The notes under the pieces: model-generated
Databases searched by the model: none
What the model was told of the DNA's origin: nothing
What the model saw: only the letters and a program-made list of their open reading frames with translations
Shown: one piece after another, positions 8,851-18,436 of the stretch
How positions within the stretch are numbered: the first letter of the stretch is position 1
Layout: every line of letters begins with the position of its first letter
Assembly: GCF_013410115.1 (NCBI RefSeq)
Contig: NZ_JACCCV010000001.1
Location: forward strand, 2,542,001-2,606,000
Length of the DNA stretch: 64,000 nt
Origin: Tunturiibacter gelidiferens
GTDB lineage: Bacteria > Acidobacteriota > Terriglobia > Terriglobales > Acidobacteriaceae
Direction: 5' to 3'
Translations under genes and position numbers: made by a program

Positions 8851-10491
8851 TTACATCCCCATCTGCTCGCTCTGTTTCTCATCCGCCGCACTCGCATGCC
8901 CAATCTTCTCCGCAATACTCTTGGCCTGCGTAAACAGCAGCAGATAATCGGGACCACCTGCCTTCGAATCAGTCCCGCTCATATTGAACCCACCGAACGG
9001 GTGAGCACCAACCATGGCACCGGTGCACTTCCGGTTGAAGTACAAATTGCCAACGTGGAACTCCTCGCGCGCCCGATCCAGCTTCTCCCGCGAACCCGTG
9101 TAGATAGCCCCCGTAAGCCCATACTCCGTGTTGTTCGCAATCCCCAGCGCATCGTCGAAGCTCTTCGACTTGATCACCGCCAGCACCGGCCCAAAGATCT
9201 CTTCAAGCGCAATCCGCGCCGTCGGAGCCACATCCGCAATCACCGTTGGAGCGATGTAATACCCGCCCTCCGCCGTTTCGATTGCGTGACCACCGTTCAG
9301 CACAGTACCTTCCTTCTTGCCGATCTCAATGTAATCGAGCGTCTTGCGGTACGCCTTCTCACTGATCACCGGCCCGGTATAAACGTTCTCCGCCGGATCA
9401 CCCGTCTTGATCTTCGCCACCCGCTCCTGCAGCCGATCGCAGAACACATCATAGATATCCGCCGCAACGATCGCCCGCGAACAGGCGGAGCATTTCTGCC
9501 CATTGAACCCGAACGCGCTGGCCACCACACCATCCACCGCAGCGTCCAGATCGCAGTCCGCCTCAACGATGATCGAGTCCTTCCCGCCCATCTCCAGAAT
9601 CGTTCTCTTGATGAACACCTGCCCCGGCTGTGTCTTCGCCGCACGCTCATGAATCTCCAGCCCCACCGCCTTCGATCCCGTAAACGCAATAAACCGCGTC
9701 TGCGGATGCGCTACAACCTCACTCCCAAACTCAGGCCCCTCACCGGGACAAAGGTTCACAACACCATCCGGTAGCCCCACCTCTTCCAGTAGTTCAAAAA
9801 ACTTCGCCGCAATTGTAGGTGCATCCACCGAGGGCTTCAAGATCACCGTGTTCCCGGTCACAATCGAAGCCGCCGTCATCCCCGCCATGATCGCGAAAGG
9901 GAAGTTCCAAGGTGGAATCACCGCACCCACGCCTAACGGGATATACCGCAGCTGATTCCGCTCCCCCGGAAACTGAATCGGCGTCTTCGCCTCATTCAGC
10001 CGCAGCGCCTCGCGCCCATAGAACTCCAGAAAGTCGATCGTTTCGCCCACATCCGCGTCTGCCTCGCCCCAGTTCTTACCCACCTCGAACGTCAGCCAGG
10101 CGCAAAACTCAAAGCTGCGCTCGCGAATCAACGCCGCCGCACGAAACAGCAGCGCAGCCCGCTCGGTCACAGGCACCTTGCTCCAACTCAGGAACGCAGT
10201 CTGCGCCGCCTTCATCGCGCCCTCCACATGCTCCGCAGCGGCGCGTTGATGAATCCCAATCACCTCAGCCGGACGCGCCGGATTCTTCGAGACGATCTTG
10301 CCCACAGTCTTCAAACGCTTTCCGCCGATGACAATGTCATACTCGCGGCCAAGCTCGCTCTCGACCTGTGTCAGCGCCTCCTGCATCTTTCGCTTGTTGT
10401 CAGCCGTTGAAAAGTCAACAAACGGCTCGTTGGAAAATAGTGTCTTCGGCGAGGTCGCCGGGGCGGAGTGCGTGAGATTCATAGTAGCCAT
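8851..10491 (-). CDS. pruA: L-glutamate gamma-semialdehyde dehydrogenase (P5C dehydrogenase)
   Basis: 546-residue member of the aldehyde dehydrogenase superfamily, group RocA/PruA, oxidising glutamate semialdehyde (P5C) to glutamate with NAD+, the second step of proline catabolism. Landmarks are PPWNFPFAI (cofactor region), TGSKAVG (nucleotide binding), the general base Glu300 in LEMGGKD, and catalytic Cys334 in GQKCSA. Length matches monofunctional PruA; no proline dehydrogenase is fused or adjacent, so putA/prodh must be elsewhere. The start could be the ATG at 10491 or the one three codons later. It stands alone between divergent or unrelated genes. Confidence 0.92.
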   Translation of the reverse strand: MATMNLTHSAPATSPKTLFSNEPFVDFSTADNKRKMQEALTQVESELGREYDIVIGGKRLKTVGKIVSKNPARPAEVIGIHQRAAAEHVEGAMKAAQTAFLSWSKVPVTERAALLFRAAALIRERSFEFCAWLTFEVGKNWGEADADVGETIDFLEFYGREALRLNEAKTPIQFPGERNQLRYIPLGVGAVIPPWNFPFAIMAGMTAASIVTGNTVILKPSVDAPTIAAKFFELLEEVGLPDGVVNLCPGEGPEFGSEVVAHPQTRFIAFTGSKAVGLEIHERAAKTQPGQVFIKRTILEMGGKDSIIVEADCDLDAAVDGVVASAFGFNGQKCSACSRAIVAADIYDVFCDRLQERVAKIKTGDPAENVYTGPVISEKAYRKTLDYIEIGKKEGTVLNGGHAIETAEGGYYIAPTVIADVAPTARIALEEIFGPVLAVIKSKSFDDALGIANNTEYGLTGAIYTGSREKLDRAREEFHVGNLYFNRKCTGAMVGAHPFGGFNMSGTDSKAGGPDYLLLFTQAKSIAEKIGHASAADEKQSEQMGM

Positions 10492-10609
10492 AACGCGTCG
10501 ATTCTAGCGCGAGTCTTACTCCCTCGTCGCTCGTGAGATAGGGATAATCACAGTGCGTCTCCTATTGGATGCACTGCACAAAGAGTTCGATGGAACCGCT
10601 CAAAATCAG

Positions 10610-13600
10610 CTAAGCGCCTTCCGTAAGCTTCTCCGTTGCCTTCGACATCTGCGCCGTCCGTTCCAGTTTGTCCCAATTAAACGGCTTTCCGTCGATCGCG
10701 CGCTTCACCGTCTTGAACAGCACCACCGAAAACAGCTGCCTATACGTAAACCGCTGAATCCAGATATGGAATAGCAGCCATCCATCGCCCTTGCTCGCCG
10801 GATGCTTTCGTTCCAGCGCAAACGCCAGCGCCGAAGCCGCAAAATCGATTACCAGGAACGCCGCAAAGAAGGCCAGCAGCTTGTAGAAGCTATCCGTCGA
10901 GGCCGTCTCCGGATGAAAGTGTTTATCGATGATGTAGTGAAAGACGCCAACCACAAACATCAAATCAATCAGCGGCGACACCAGCGGCAGAACAATCTGG
11001 AAGATCAGAATATTCGGCAACGCAAACAGTCCCATCGCCCTGTGTTTGCTGATAGCGCCCTTGTGTTTATAGATTGCCTGCAAGATCCCGAACGACCACC
11101 GGAATCGCTGCCGAATCAGTCCATCTGCATTCACGGGAGCCTCAGTAAACGCCAGTGCCTGATCCTCGTAGATCACGCAGTACCCCTGCTCGAGCAGGTT
11201 CATCGTAAGGTCGGCGTCCTCTGCCACAGTGTTTGAGTGGTACCCTCCGCCAGCCCTCACCGGCGCAGTCCGCCACGCTCCAATCGCACCCGGAACCACC
11301 ATAACGACATCAAACAAATCCAGCGCGCGCCGCTCGAAGTTCTGGCTCGTGATGTACTCAAGCGCCTGCCACCGGGTCCACAGATTCACCCGATTGCCGA
11401 CCTTCGCATTGCCCGCCACCGCCCCGATCTTCGGATTCGCAAAGTGCGGCACCAGCCTCGCAATCGCATCATGCGCAATCACTCCATCCGCATCGATCCC
11501 GACGTAAATCTCCTCGTCGAGCCGCTCCAGCGCATAGTTCAGCGCATCCGCCTTACCCCCGTTCGGTTTGCTCATCACCGTCAGCCGACCCGAGGCGATA
11601 TCTGCCGGATAAGCTTCGCGCGCCACATCAAACGTATTGTCCTTCGAACCATCGTCAATCACGATAATGCGAATGTTCTTGTAGGTCGACATCATCACCG
11701 AGCGAATCGTCCGAACGATCACCTTCTCTTCGTTGTACGCAGGAATCAGCACCGCAACCCTCGGCTGATACTCCGGCGTCGCAAAATTCTTTCTCTTCCG
11801 AAAACGGTCGATGATCGCGAATACGCCGATGATGATCAACCGCGCACTCATCAGAATGTCGCCGACGAAGAACACACCCACCACAAAATAGTGGAAGAAA
11901 CTATAAAAAAAGAATGTGAGCGAATCGGCGCGAGCCTGCCAGCGCTGATGCGGCGTCAACTCCGGCATTACCTCAGCACGCGTCTTACCCACCAGTTCCG
12001 ACACCGGAACGATCTGGTATCCCTTAGCCTTCAGGGCTTCGATCAGCACAGGCAATGCTGCAATCGTTGCCGAACGGTCCCCTCCGCCATCATGCAACAG
12101 AATTACCGAGCCCCGATTCCACGGCTTCGTCTTCATGTCCTCGATCTGTTGAAAGACGCTATCGGTAATCTCCTGCGGAGACTTCCGCGGATGTTCATCC
12201 CAATCATTCGTGTCGATCTTGTTGCCGACGATCACATAGCCCAGGCCCTGAATCTTCTCCACCGGCGCAGCCTGATCATTGGTATCCGGTTCCTGGTCGA
12301 TTGAATAAGGAGGACGGAAGTAAAGCGGCTGCACCCCAAGCTTCGACGCAAATAACCGCTCCGTCAGGTTCAACTCCAGATCCACCTGCCGGTTCGAAAT
12401 CTCGCTGATGTCCGGATGAGACCACGTGTGATTGCCGATCTCATGGCCCTCGCGAAAGACACGCTGCATCACACCTACGTAGTCTTCGGCCACCTCGCCA
12501 ATCATGAAGAACGTACCCTTCACGTTGTACTTCTTCAGGATGTCCAGAATCTTCGGCGTCCACTCCGGATCAGGCCCGTCGTCGAAGCTAAGCGCAACCT
12601 TCTTGTCGTTATAGCCATACTGCTCGACCGTGTACGAGAGCGGGTACGACTGCATCGACTCCTGCGTGACCATCCGGTACTCCAGTGGCACGGAGTCATC
12701 ATCATCCAGCGTCACCACGCGATCCCCAACCTGCGGCTTACGCGTCACGCGAAGAATGTCGCCCTGACCCTCCGTATCGACGTCGTACCCAGGCTCAACC
12801 TGCGCCAGATCCTTCACCGGATCCGAATGCTGCGGATGATCCCAGATCTTCCACATGGAGTTGTCTTCCGAGCCCAGGCGCCACAGCGCATACGTCTGGA
12901 TGCCCAACTCGCGCGCCGCCCTCATCTGGTTCAACATCGTGACAGAGTCGAGAAACCACACCTGATGACGAACCTGGGCGTCCTCGTCGTCGTACGCAAA
13001 GTGCACGTTCATCGAATCGTCGTCGAGATCAATCTGAGAGTCGGAGTCCGATGCCGCCTGCCAGGCATCCTGCGTCGAAAGGTCATGCGCGGACAAAATC
13101 TTTTCAGGAGCCGCCTTCTTCTTCGGCGCTACCTTCTTCGCTCCCGGCTTGCCTACAGGCTCCGGCGGAGGCAGCGCTGTCGTCCAGTCATAGCCGTAGC
13201 TACCCAGCGCGCAGATGATCTTCTCCTTAGGAACCGTCTTGAGCACGTTCTTCAGGTTGTCGATGAACCAGTCCTGCGAAGCGATCGGCCCTGGCCCGCT
13301 GTCGGTCTGGTGCTCGTCATAGTTCATCAGCAGCAAACCATCGGAGTGGTCCGCCATGAACTTCAAATCCCAATCATCATCGCCTACCGGTGTATTCACG
13401 TAGAGCCGCAGATTACGCGGATGGAAGTCCTCGTACAACGCCGCAATCAAAGCTCTGAAGCCGGGCTGCGCGTTCGTCGGAATCTCTTCGAAGTCAAGCG
13501 ACAGCCCGCGATAGTTGGGGTTTCCCGCCAGAAAATTGTGAATCTGTTGAACGAAGGATGCTCGAGCCGTGTCGCTTGAAAGAAATCCGCCGATCTCCGG

Positions 13601-14176
13601 CACCCACAGTCCTCGCCTCGGGTCGTAGTTATTTACCAGCGGAAAGATGTCGAGGTTCACATGGTTGGCCGCGACGGTTCGCGCAACCTTGCCTTCGCGA
13701 TCGACTTGGTGCACCCCAGCCTTATCCACCACGTCGTACGCACGATTGTCCTGTGTATAGGAGACCACCTCGCCGCTCGTCGTAACCACGTGCAGCCACT
13801 CAGGAAACAGCAGGTCAACCTGGGCAATGTGCTGCTTTAATGAGGAGTAGCTCGCCGGATCATCCTCCACGTAGTAGGCCGCGCGCAGACCTTCGCCCGA
13901 GTTCAACGGAACGTCACCCGGTTTCACATCGGTCTTCCGATGGGCGGATCGGTGCAGCTTCTGCCCCGGCTTCAACAGTGGAGTCGTCTGGTTCGCCAGC
14001 GCCCGGTAGTTTCGCTTCTGCGCCTGCAGAAACAGCTCCGGCAGAGGCTTCATCCTCAGTAGGCCAATGACAAAGACAGTCCCCAGCACCAGTCCCAACA
14101 GGGCAAGTACGTCAAAAATTCGGCGCAGCCGCTTCCAGCGCTTGCGTTGTGGATCGTAGAAGACTTGTCTATTCAT
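10610..14176 (-). CDS. Trifunctional GH18-like / polysaccharide deacetylase / GT2 glycosyltransferase
   Basis: 1188 residues with one N-terminal membrane helix (21-44). Residues about 95-450 are GH18-like, with the catalytic motif GLSLDFEEI (Asp228, Glu230). A Lys/Ala/Pro-rich insertion lies at 340-360. Residues 525-725 are a NodB deacetylase: SFDDGP (530-535) and HTWSH (583-587) are the metal site. Two membrane helices follow (755-790). Residues 805-1040 are a processive GT2 domain: DDGSKDN, DADG (896-899), EDAD (986-989) and QRFRW (1023-1027), then more helices. The layout suggests synthesis of a beta-linked amino-sugar polymer in the cytoplasm with deacetylation and trimming outside, as separate Pga/Ica proteins do elsewhere. 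Stand-alone gene. Confidence 0.88.
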   Translation of the reverse strand: MNRQVFYDPQRKRWKRLRRIFDVLALLGLVLGTVFVIGLLRMKPLPELFLQAQKRNYRALANQTTPLLKPGQKLHRSAHRKTDVKPGDVPLNSGEGLRAAYYVEDDPASYSSLKQHIAQVDLLFPEWLHVVTTSGEVVSYTQDNRAYDVVDKAGVHQVDREGKVARTVAANHVNLDIFPLVNNYDPRRGLWVPEIGGFLSSDTARASFVQQIHNFLAGNPNYRGLSLDFEEIPTNAQPGFRALIAALYEDFHPRNLRLYVNTPVGDDDWDLKFMADHSDGLLLMNYDEHQTDSGPGPIASQDWFIDNLKNVLKTVPKEKIICALGSYGYDWTTALPPPEPVGKPGAKKVAPKKKAAPEKILSAHDLSTQDAWQAASDSDSQIDLDDDSMNVHFAYDDEDAQVRHQVWFLDSVTMLNQMRAARELGIQTYALWRLGSEDNSMWKIWDHPQHSDPVKDLAQVEPGYDVDTEGQGDILRVTRKPQVGDRVVTLDDDDSVPLEYRMVTQESMQSYPLSYTVEQYGYNDKKVALSFDDGPDPEWTPKILDILKKYNVKGTFFMIGEVAEDYVGVMQRVFREGHEIGNHTWSHPDISEISNRQVDLELNLTERLFASKLGVQPLYFRPPYSIDQEPDTNDQAAPVEKIQGLGYVIVGNKIDTNDWDEHPRKSPQEITDSVFQQIEDMKTKPWNRGSVILLHDGGGDRSATIAALPVLIEALKAKGYQIVPVSELVGKTRAEVMPELTPHQRWQARADSLTFFFYSFFHYFVVGVFFVGDILMSARLIIIGVFAIIDRFRKRKNFATPEYQPRVAVLIPAYNEEKVIVRTIRSVMMSTYKNIRIIVIDDGSKDNTFDVAREAYPADIASGRLTVMSKPNGGKADALNYALERLDEEIYVGIDADGVIAHDAIARLVPHFANPKIGAVAGNAKVGNRVNLWTRWQALEYITSQNFERRALDLFDVVMVVPGAIGAWRTAPVRAGGGYHSNTVAEDADLTMNLLEQGYCVIYEDQALAFTEAPVNADGLIRQRFRWSFGILQAIYKHKGAISKHRAMGLFALPNILIFQIVLPLVSPLIDLMFVVGVFHYIIDKHFHPETASTDSFYKLLAFFAAFLVIDFAASALAFALERKHPASKGDGWLLFHIWIQRFTYRQLFSVVLFKTVKRAIDGKPFNWDKLERTAQMSKATEKLTEGA

Positions 14177-14290
14177 TGAGTAGTACTGGCGACTCTGCGC
14201 ATGCGGCTGTGTCCCATCGTATGCAGGTCAAACCCCTGAGTCAACGCATCCAGCGAGAACCTCCTCCCGCAGCAGTATGATGCAAAAGAC

Positions 14291-15691
14291 ATGATCAAAG
14301 GAAAGCTGAGGACAGTTCTCTGGGCTGCGCTCCCGCTCGCAGCAGGGCTCACCCTGCGCCTTTGGTATGTGCTGCATGCAGGCCGCGTCGAAGGCGACAC
14401 GCTCATCTACGGAAGCATCGCCAAAAACTGGCTCCAATACGGCATCTATGGATTCACCCTTGGGCAGGACATCCCCAAGCCGACGCTGATCCGCCTCCCA
14501 GGCTACCCACTCTTTCTCGCCGTCTGCTTTCGTCTCTTCGGCTTCGACCGCTACGTCGCCATCATGTACCTTCAATGCGCGATCGATCTCGGCACCTGCC
14601 TCCTGATCTCCGCGCTCTCGGGCAAACTCTTCGGACACCGTTCCGCCAAAGCCGCACTGTGGCTCGTCGTCTTATGTCCCTTCACCGCGATCTACGCAGC
14701 GGCGCCGCTCACCGAGACCCTCACCCTCTTCACCATCGCCCTCACCTGGTACAGCCTCGAGCGCTGGCAAAGCACTGGCGCAGCGTTCAACCGGTGGCTC
14801 CTCGCGATTACCGTCGCCATGGCCTACTCCGTTCTACTCCGTCCCGAGCAGGGCCTCCTTCCCGCCACAGTCGTCCCGGCGATGATCTGGATCGTCTGGC
14901 AAAAATCCGGTCGCCGTCTCTCCCTCCGAAGCCTCCGCCCCATCGCAGTCTCGGCAATCTGCATCGTGCTCCCGCTGGCACCCTGGGCCATCAGAAACTG
15001 GCGCACTTTTCACGTCATCCAACCGCTGGCCCCACGCAACGCGACCGATCCCGGCGAAAACGTCCCCACAGGCTTTCAGCACTGGTATCGCACCTGGGCC
15101 ATCGACTTCGCCTCCACCGAGCAGTTCTACTGGAACTACGACAGCACGGACCTCCGCATCGACGACCTCCCCACGCGGGCCTTCGACTCCGAAGACCAAT
15201 ACGAACGAACCGCCGCTCTCTTATCCGCCTACAACGAGAAAAACAACGCCACCCCCGCCTTCGACCAGCGCTTCGAGGCCCTCGCCGAGCAGCGCATTCA
15301 AGCCCACCCCCTCCGTTACTACATCACCCTCCCCGTCGCCCGTCTTGCGAACATGCTCTTCCGTCCGCGCCCCGAGATGATGCAAATCGGCCTCGACTGG
15401 TGGAACTGGCATGAATACCGCGGCAAGACCCTTCTCGCCTATGCCTCCGCAGCGCTAAACCTCGCCTACTTTCTTCTGGGCGGCATCGGACTCTGGCTCT
15501 GGCGAAAGAACCCAGGGACCTACCACGCACTCGCCTGTGCGATGACAGCCTTCTTCGTTCTGCGCTGCGCCTTGCTCCTCACCCTCGACAACTCCGAACC
15601 CCGCTATACCCTGGAGTTCTTCCCCCTGCTAATCGTCTGGGCAAGCTGCATCTTCCGCACCGACTCCAGACAGCCGGCAACACCTAGCTGA
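14291..15691 (+). CDS. Polytopic GT39/ArnT-like membrane glycosyltransferase
   Basis: 466 residues, largely hydrophobic, with about ten predicted membrane helices. The first periplasmic loop reads LHAGRVEGDTLIYGSIAKNWL; its short core EGDT-LIY-GSIAKNWL contains the acidic residues expected of GT-C enzymes that take sugars from polyprenyl phosphates. A second soluble region (about residues 240-360) lies between helices. GT39-type proteins glycosylate proteins or lipids at the outer face of the inner membrane; acceptor and donor are unknown. It is divergent from the GH18-deacetylase-GT2 gene (114 bp apart), so both may serve surface glycans. Confidence 0.8.
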   Translation: MIKGKLRTVLWAALPLAAGLTLRLWYVLHAGRVEGDTLIYGSIAKNWLQYGIYGFTLGQDIPKPTLIRLPGYPLFLAVCFRLFGFDRYVAIMYLQCAIDLGTCLLISALSGKLFGHRSAKAALWLVVLCPFTAIYAAAPLTETLTLFTIALTWYSLERWQSTGAAFNRWLLAITVAMAYSVLLRPEQGLLPATVVPAMIWIVWQKSGRRLSLRSLRPIAVSAICIVLPLAPWAIRNWRTFHVIQPLAPRNATDPGENVPTGFQHWYRTWAIDFASTEQFYWNYDSTDLRIDDLPTRAFDSEDQYERTAALLSAYNEKNNATPAFDQRFEALAEQRIQAHPLRYYITLPVARLANMLFRPRPEMMQIGLDWWNWHEYRGKTLLAYASAALNLAYFLLGGIGLWLWRKNPGTYHALACAMTAFFVLRCALLLTLDNSEPRYTLEFFPLLIVWASCIFRTDSRQPATPS

Positions 15692-15764
15692 AATCCGCGA
15701 CCCAACTCAGCCAAACCCTCAATCCCTGCACCTTACAATCCGAACAGCGGCTACACTAGCTCCC

Positions 15765-16979
15765 ATGCTTCAGCCCTATCGCGACCGCTTCAACGCGCAG
15801 TTCACGTCGTCCAAATACGAAGAACTCCTCGCCCACCTCAACCGCCGCACCCGAACCAGCGTAGACTTCCGCGTGGCCGAAACGCCCTGCTTCTTACCAA
15901 ACTCCCTCATGGAAGAGTTCTCGCAAACCGGAGCCCAGCTCACCCATCAGCTTCTCGACAACCCCGCCTACCTGCTGGCCTCCGAGCAGTGCGTCCCTGC
16001 ACAGTACCGCATGCCCAACGAGAACCCCCAGCCCAACTTCATGACCGTAGACTTCGGCCTCGTCCGCAACTCCGACGGCACCCTAAGCCCAAAGCTAGTC
16101 GAACTCCAGGCCTTCCCGTCCATCTTCGGCTATCAGGACATCCTCTGCCGCCAGTACATCGAAACCTACAACCTCGACCCCACCTTCAGCTGGCACCTCG
16201 GCGGCCTCAACGAGCAGACCTACTGGCAGCTTCTCAGCAAAGTAATCCTCAACAACCACGCCCCCGAAAACGTAATCCTCCTCGAGATCGACCCCGACCA
16301 CCAGAAGACTCTCCCTGACTTCCACATCTACGAGGACAAACTCGGAATCGCCACCGTCGACATCACCACCCTCATCAAACGCGGCAATCGTCTCTTCTAC
16401 CATCGCGACGGCCGCGAGATCCCCATTCATCGTATCTACAACCGCGCCATCGTCGACGAGCTCGAGCGCAACAACATCAAGCTCCCCTTCGACTACCGCG
16501 ACGAGCTCGACGTCGAGTGGGCCGGCCATCCCAACTGGTACTTCCGCATCAGCAAGTTCTCGCTCCCGTACCTCGACCACCCCTCCGTCCCCAAAGCCGT
16601 ATTCCTCGACGAATGGTACGCCCGCCCATCTCTCTCAGGCCTCCCCGAAGACCGCGAAAAACTCCTCCTCAAACCTCTCTACTCCTTCGCAGGGAAGGGA
16701 ATTCAGTTCGCCCCCACCGACGACGACCTCAACGCCATTCCCCCCGACCAACGCCACCTATACCTCCTGCAGCAACGCGTCTCCTTCGAGCCCGTCATCG
16801 TCACTCCCCACGGCCTCACCCAGGCCGAGATCCGCATCATGTACCTCTGGCCCGACGGCGAAGCCCTCCAGCCAGCCATCGCCCTCGTCCGCCTCGGTCG
16901 CGGTCTGATGATGGGCGTAGACCACAATCGCAACCAGCTCTGGGTAGGTGGCTCTGCCGCGCTGTGCCCATTGGGGTAA
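15765..16979 (+). CDS. Conserved protein with ATP-grasp-like features
   Basis: 404 residues, soluble. I do not recognise a named family. The segment LLLKPLYSFAGKGIQFAP (near residue 305) looks like the Lys plus glycine-rich loop that holds ATP in ATP-grasp ligases, and the late RIMYLWPDGE, together with the acidic/Asn segment around DHNRNQ, could supply Mg ligands. The N-terminal part (MTVDFGLVRNSDG, KLVELQAFPS) resembles the substrate half of such ligases. The coding sequence is unusually C-rich at third positions like its neighbours, so no sign of transfer. A peptide- or acid-thiol/amine ligase role is inference only. Confidence 0.6.
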   Translation: MLQPYRDRFNAQFTSSKYEELLAHLNRRTRTSVDFRVAETPCFLPNSLMEEFSQTGAQLTHQLLDNPAYLLASEQCVPAQYRMPNENPQPNFMTVDFGLVRNSDGTLSPKLVELQAFPSIFGYQDILCRQYIETYNLDPTFSWHLGGLNEQTYWQLLSKVILNNHAPENVILLEIDPDHQKTLPDFHIYEDKLGIATVDITTLIKRGNRLFYHRDGREIPIHRIYNRAIVDELERNNIKLPFDYRDELDVEWAGHPNWYFRISKFSLPYLDHPSVPKAVFLDEWYARPSLSGLPEDREKLLLKPLYSFAGKGIQFAPTDDDLNAIPPDQRHLYLLQQRVSFEPVIVTPHGLTQAEIRIMYLWPDGEALQPAIALVRLGRGLMMGVDHNRNQLWVGGSAALCPLG

Positions 16980-17097
16980 CCTCGTATTCATAAAAAAACT
17001 GCCGCTTGGGAAAAGCTGGGGTAAACTCCACAGTGTCAGTCATTGGCGGGTTTGCGCGTTTATGTCCTATCTGCAATTCAGGTCCGGAGGAGGTCGA

Positions 17098-17424
17098 GTG
17101 GCTCAGTGGCAGATGCCAAATGGGGAAAATCCAGTTCGTACCGCAGTACGTTTCCCTATGAGACTCCCGATTAGGGTGCAGACGGAGAACGGCGAACTGG
17201 ACGCGATGACCGAGAACATCTCGGCCAATGGGCTGCTTTTTGTAAGTGATCAGTTGCCGCGGGTGGATAGCAGAATTGAGTTCACGATAGCAATGCCCGC
17301 TGCAGTCATGGGCGCCGCAAACGATGTCACCATTCATTGCATTGGCCGCGTCGTACGCCACTATTTGCAGAATGGAACGAAAAAAGCCGCCGCTGTGATC
17401 GACGAATATTCTTTAAAGGCTTGA
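17098..17424 (+). CDS. PilZ domain protein
   Basis: 108 residues if started at the GTG at 17098, four bases after a strong GGAGGAGG; the frame runs further upstream to 16948 but there overlaps the previous gene. The PilZ c-di-GMP site is visible: an Arg-rich start (RTAVRFPMRLPIRV) followed by NISANGL, which fits the (D/N)xSxxG motif. Single-domain PilZ proteins act as c-di-GMP adaptors. Its stop is three bases before the next start, so it is translated together with the LuxR regulator at 17428 and may tie that regulator to c-di-GMP. Confidence 0.83.
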   Translation: MAQWQMPNGENPVRTAVRFPMRLPIRVQTENGELDAMTENISANGLLFVSDQLPRVDSRIEFTIAMPAAVMGAANDVTIHCIGRVVRHYLQNGTKKAAAVIDEYSLKA

Positions 17425-17427
17425 TCT

Positions 17428-18213
17428 ATGACCGTAGTTAATTTTGACCCAATCCGAAGCAACGATGACCTTCCAGAAGAGGAGTCCACTCCTACCGCGG
17501 GAATTCGTGTCATCCTCGCAGACTCGCAGGCGATCTATCGCGTGGGAATGAAGAAGGTCTTTGCGCTCGAAGACGACATCCGCGTCGTCGCCCAGGTGGA
17601 AACGCTCCAGAACCTCTACGCCGCTCTCCAGCGCTACCCCACCGACGTCGTTCTCCTCGAGGGCCAGCTCATCTCCGGCACCATCGACGCCATCCCCGAG
17701 CTCGTCCGTCAGGCCCCCGAAGCCAAGCTCATCGTCCAGGTCACCGAATCCGACGAGTCCAACACCGTCGAGCTCTACCGCCGCGGCGTTCGCGGAGTCG
17801 TGCCCCGCTCCATCTCCCCCGATCTCCTCGTCAAATGCGTCCGCAAGATCGCCGAGGGCGAGACCTGGATCGACAACCAGTCCATCAGCTGGGTCATCGA
17901 AGCCTACCGCTCCCAGGCCACCAGCCTCACCGACCCCAAAGTCCAGCCCAAGCTCTCCAAAAAGGAGCTGGCCATCATCAGCTGCATCACCCGCGGCATG
18001 CGCAACAAAGAGATCGCCTACCAGATCGGCACCACCGAGCAGGTCATCAAGAACTACCTGCGCAAGGTCTACGACAAGCTCGGCGTCTCCGATCGTCTCG
18101 AGCTGGCTCTCTATTGCCTCCACCACGAGCTGCTCAAGAAGTACCTGGGCGATGCCGAAGGTCAGATGGCCCCGCACACCGAGCCCTCGCAACCCCTCCG
18201 CGCCAAGATGTAA
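17428..18213 (+). CDS. LuxR/NarL-type regulator with Glu in place of receiver Asp
   Basis: 261 residues with a 25-residue N-terminal extension, a receiver domain (VILADSQAIYRVG) and a LuxR helix-turn-helix (LSKKELAIISCITRG, NKEIAYQIGTTEQVIKNYL). The phosphoacceptor position after DVVLL is Glu78 rather than Asp, which can mimic the phosphorylated state. The C-terminal half is very close to the regulator at 7471, indicating paralogues. It follows the PilZ gene by three bases (operon) and precedes the J-domain gene by 223 bp. Target genes unknown; the low spacing suggests PilZ and regulator work together. Confidence 0.88.
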   Translation: MTVVNFDPIRSNDDLPEEESTPTAGIRVILADSQAIYRVGMKKVFALEDDIRVVAQVETLQNLYAALQRYPTDVVLLEGQLISGTIDAIPELVRQAPEAKLIVQVTESDESNTVELYRRGVRGVVPRSISPDLLVKCVRKIAEGETWIDNQSISWVIEAYRSQATSLTDPKVQPKLSKKELAIISCITRGMRNKEIAYQIGTTEQVIKNYLRKVYDKLGVSDRLELALYCLHHELLKKYLGDAEGQMAPHTEPSQPLRAKM

Positions 18214-18436
18214 ACCCCTCACCGCCCCTGTTCGTACCCGGCACTCCGATGGTCGGTTCGCGGAAGAAATTGTCCGCGCGCGTCTCTCGGCACCAACCAT
18301 CATCTGCGGCAACGCTGTTCAGGTTCGGGGCGAAATCCCCGAAAACCTTCGCCACTGCCCGGCTTCTCGAGACACTCCTCTACGAAAAGCAGAACCCCGC
18401 TCAGCTAAACTAGAACTTCCCCTCACGGGAAGCCGC

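Noticed and set aside
12416..13579. Long open frame opposite the GH18-NodB-GT2 gene
   Set aside because: Arg/His-rich antisense product typical of GC-rich coding DNA; no family likeness.
17561..18436. Long plus-strand frame preceding the J-domain start
   Set aside because: It is a shadow in another frame of the LuxR gene; Ser/Pro-rich composition and lack of motifs until the ATG at 18437.
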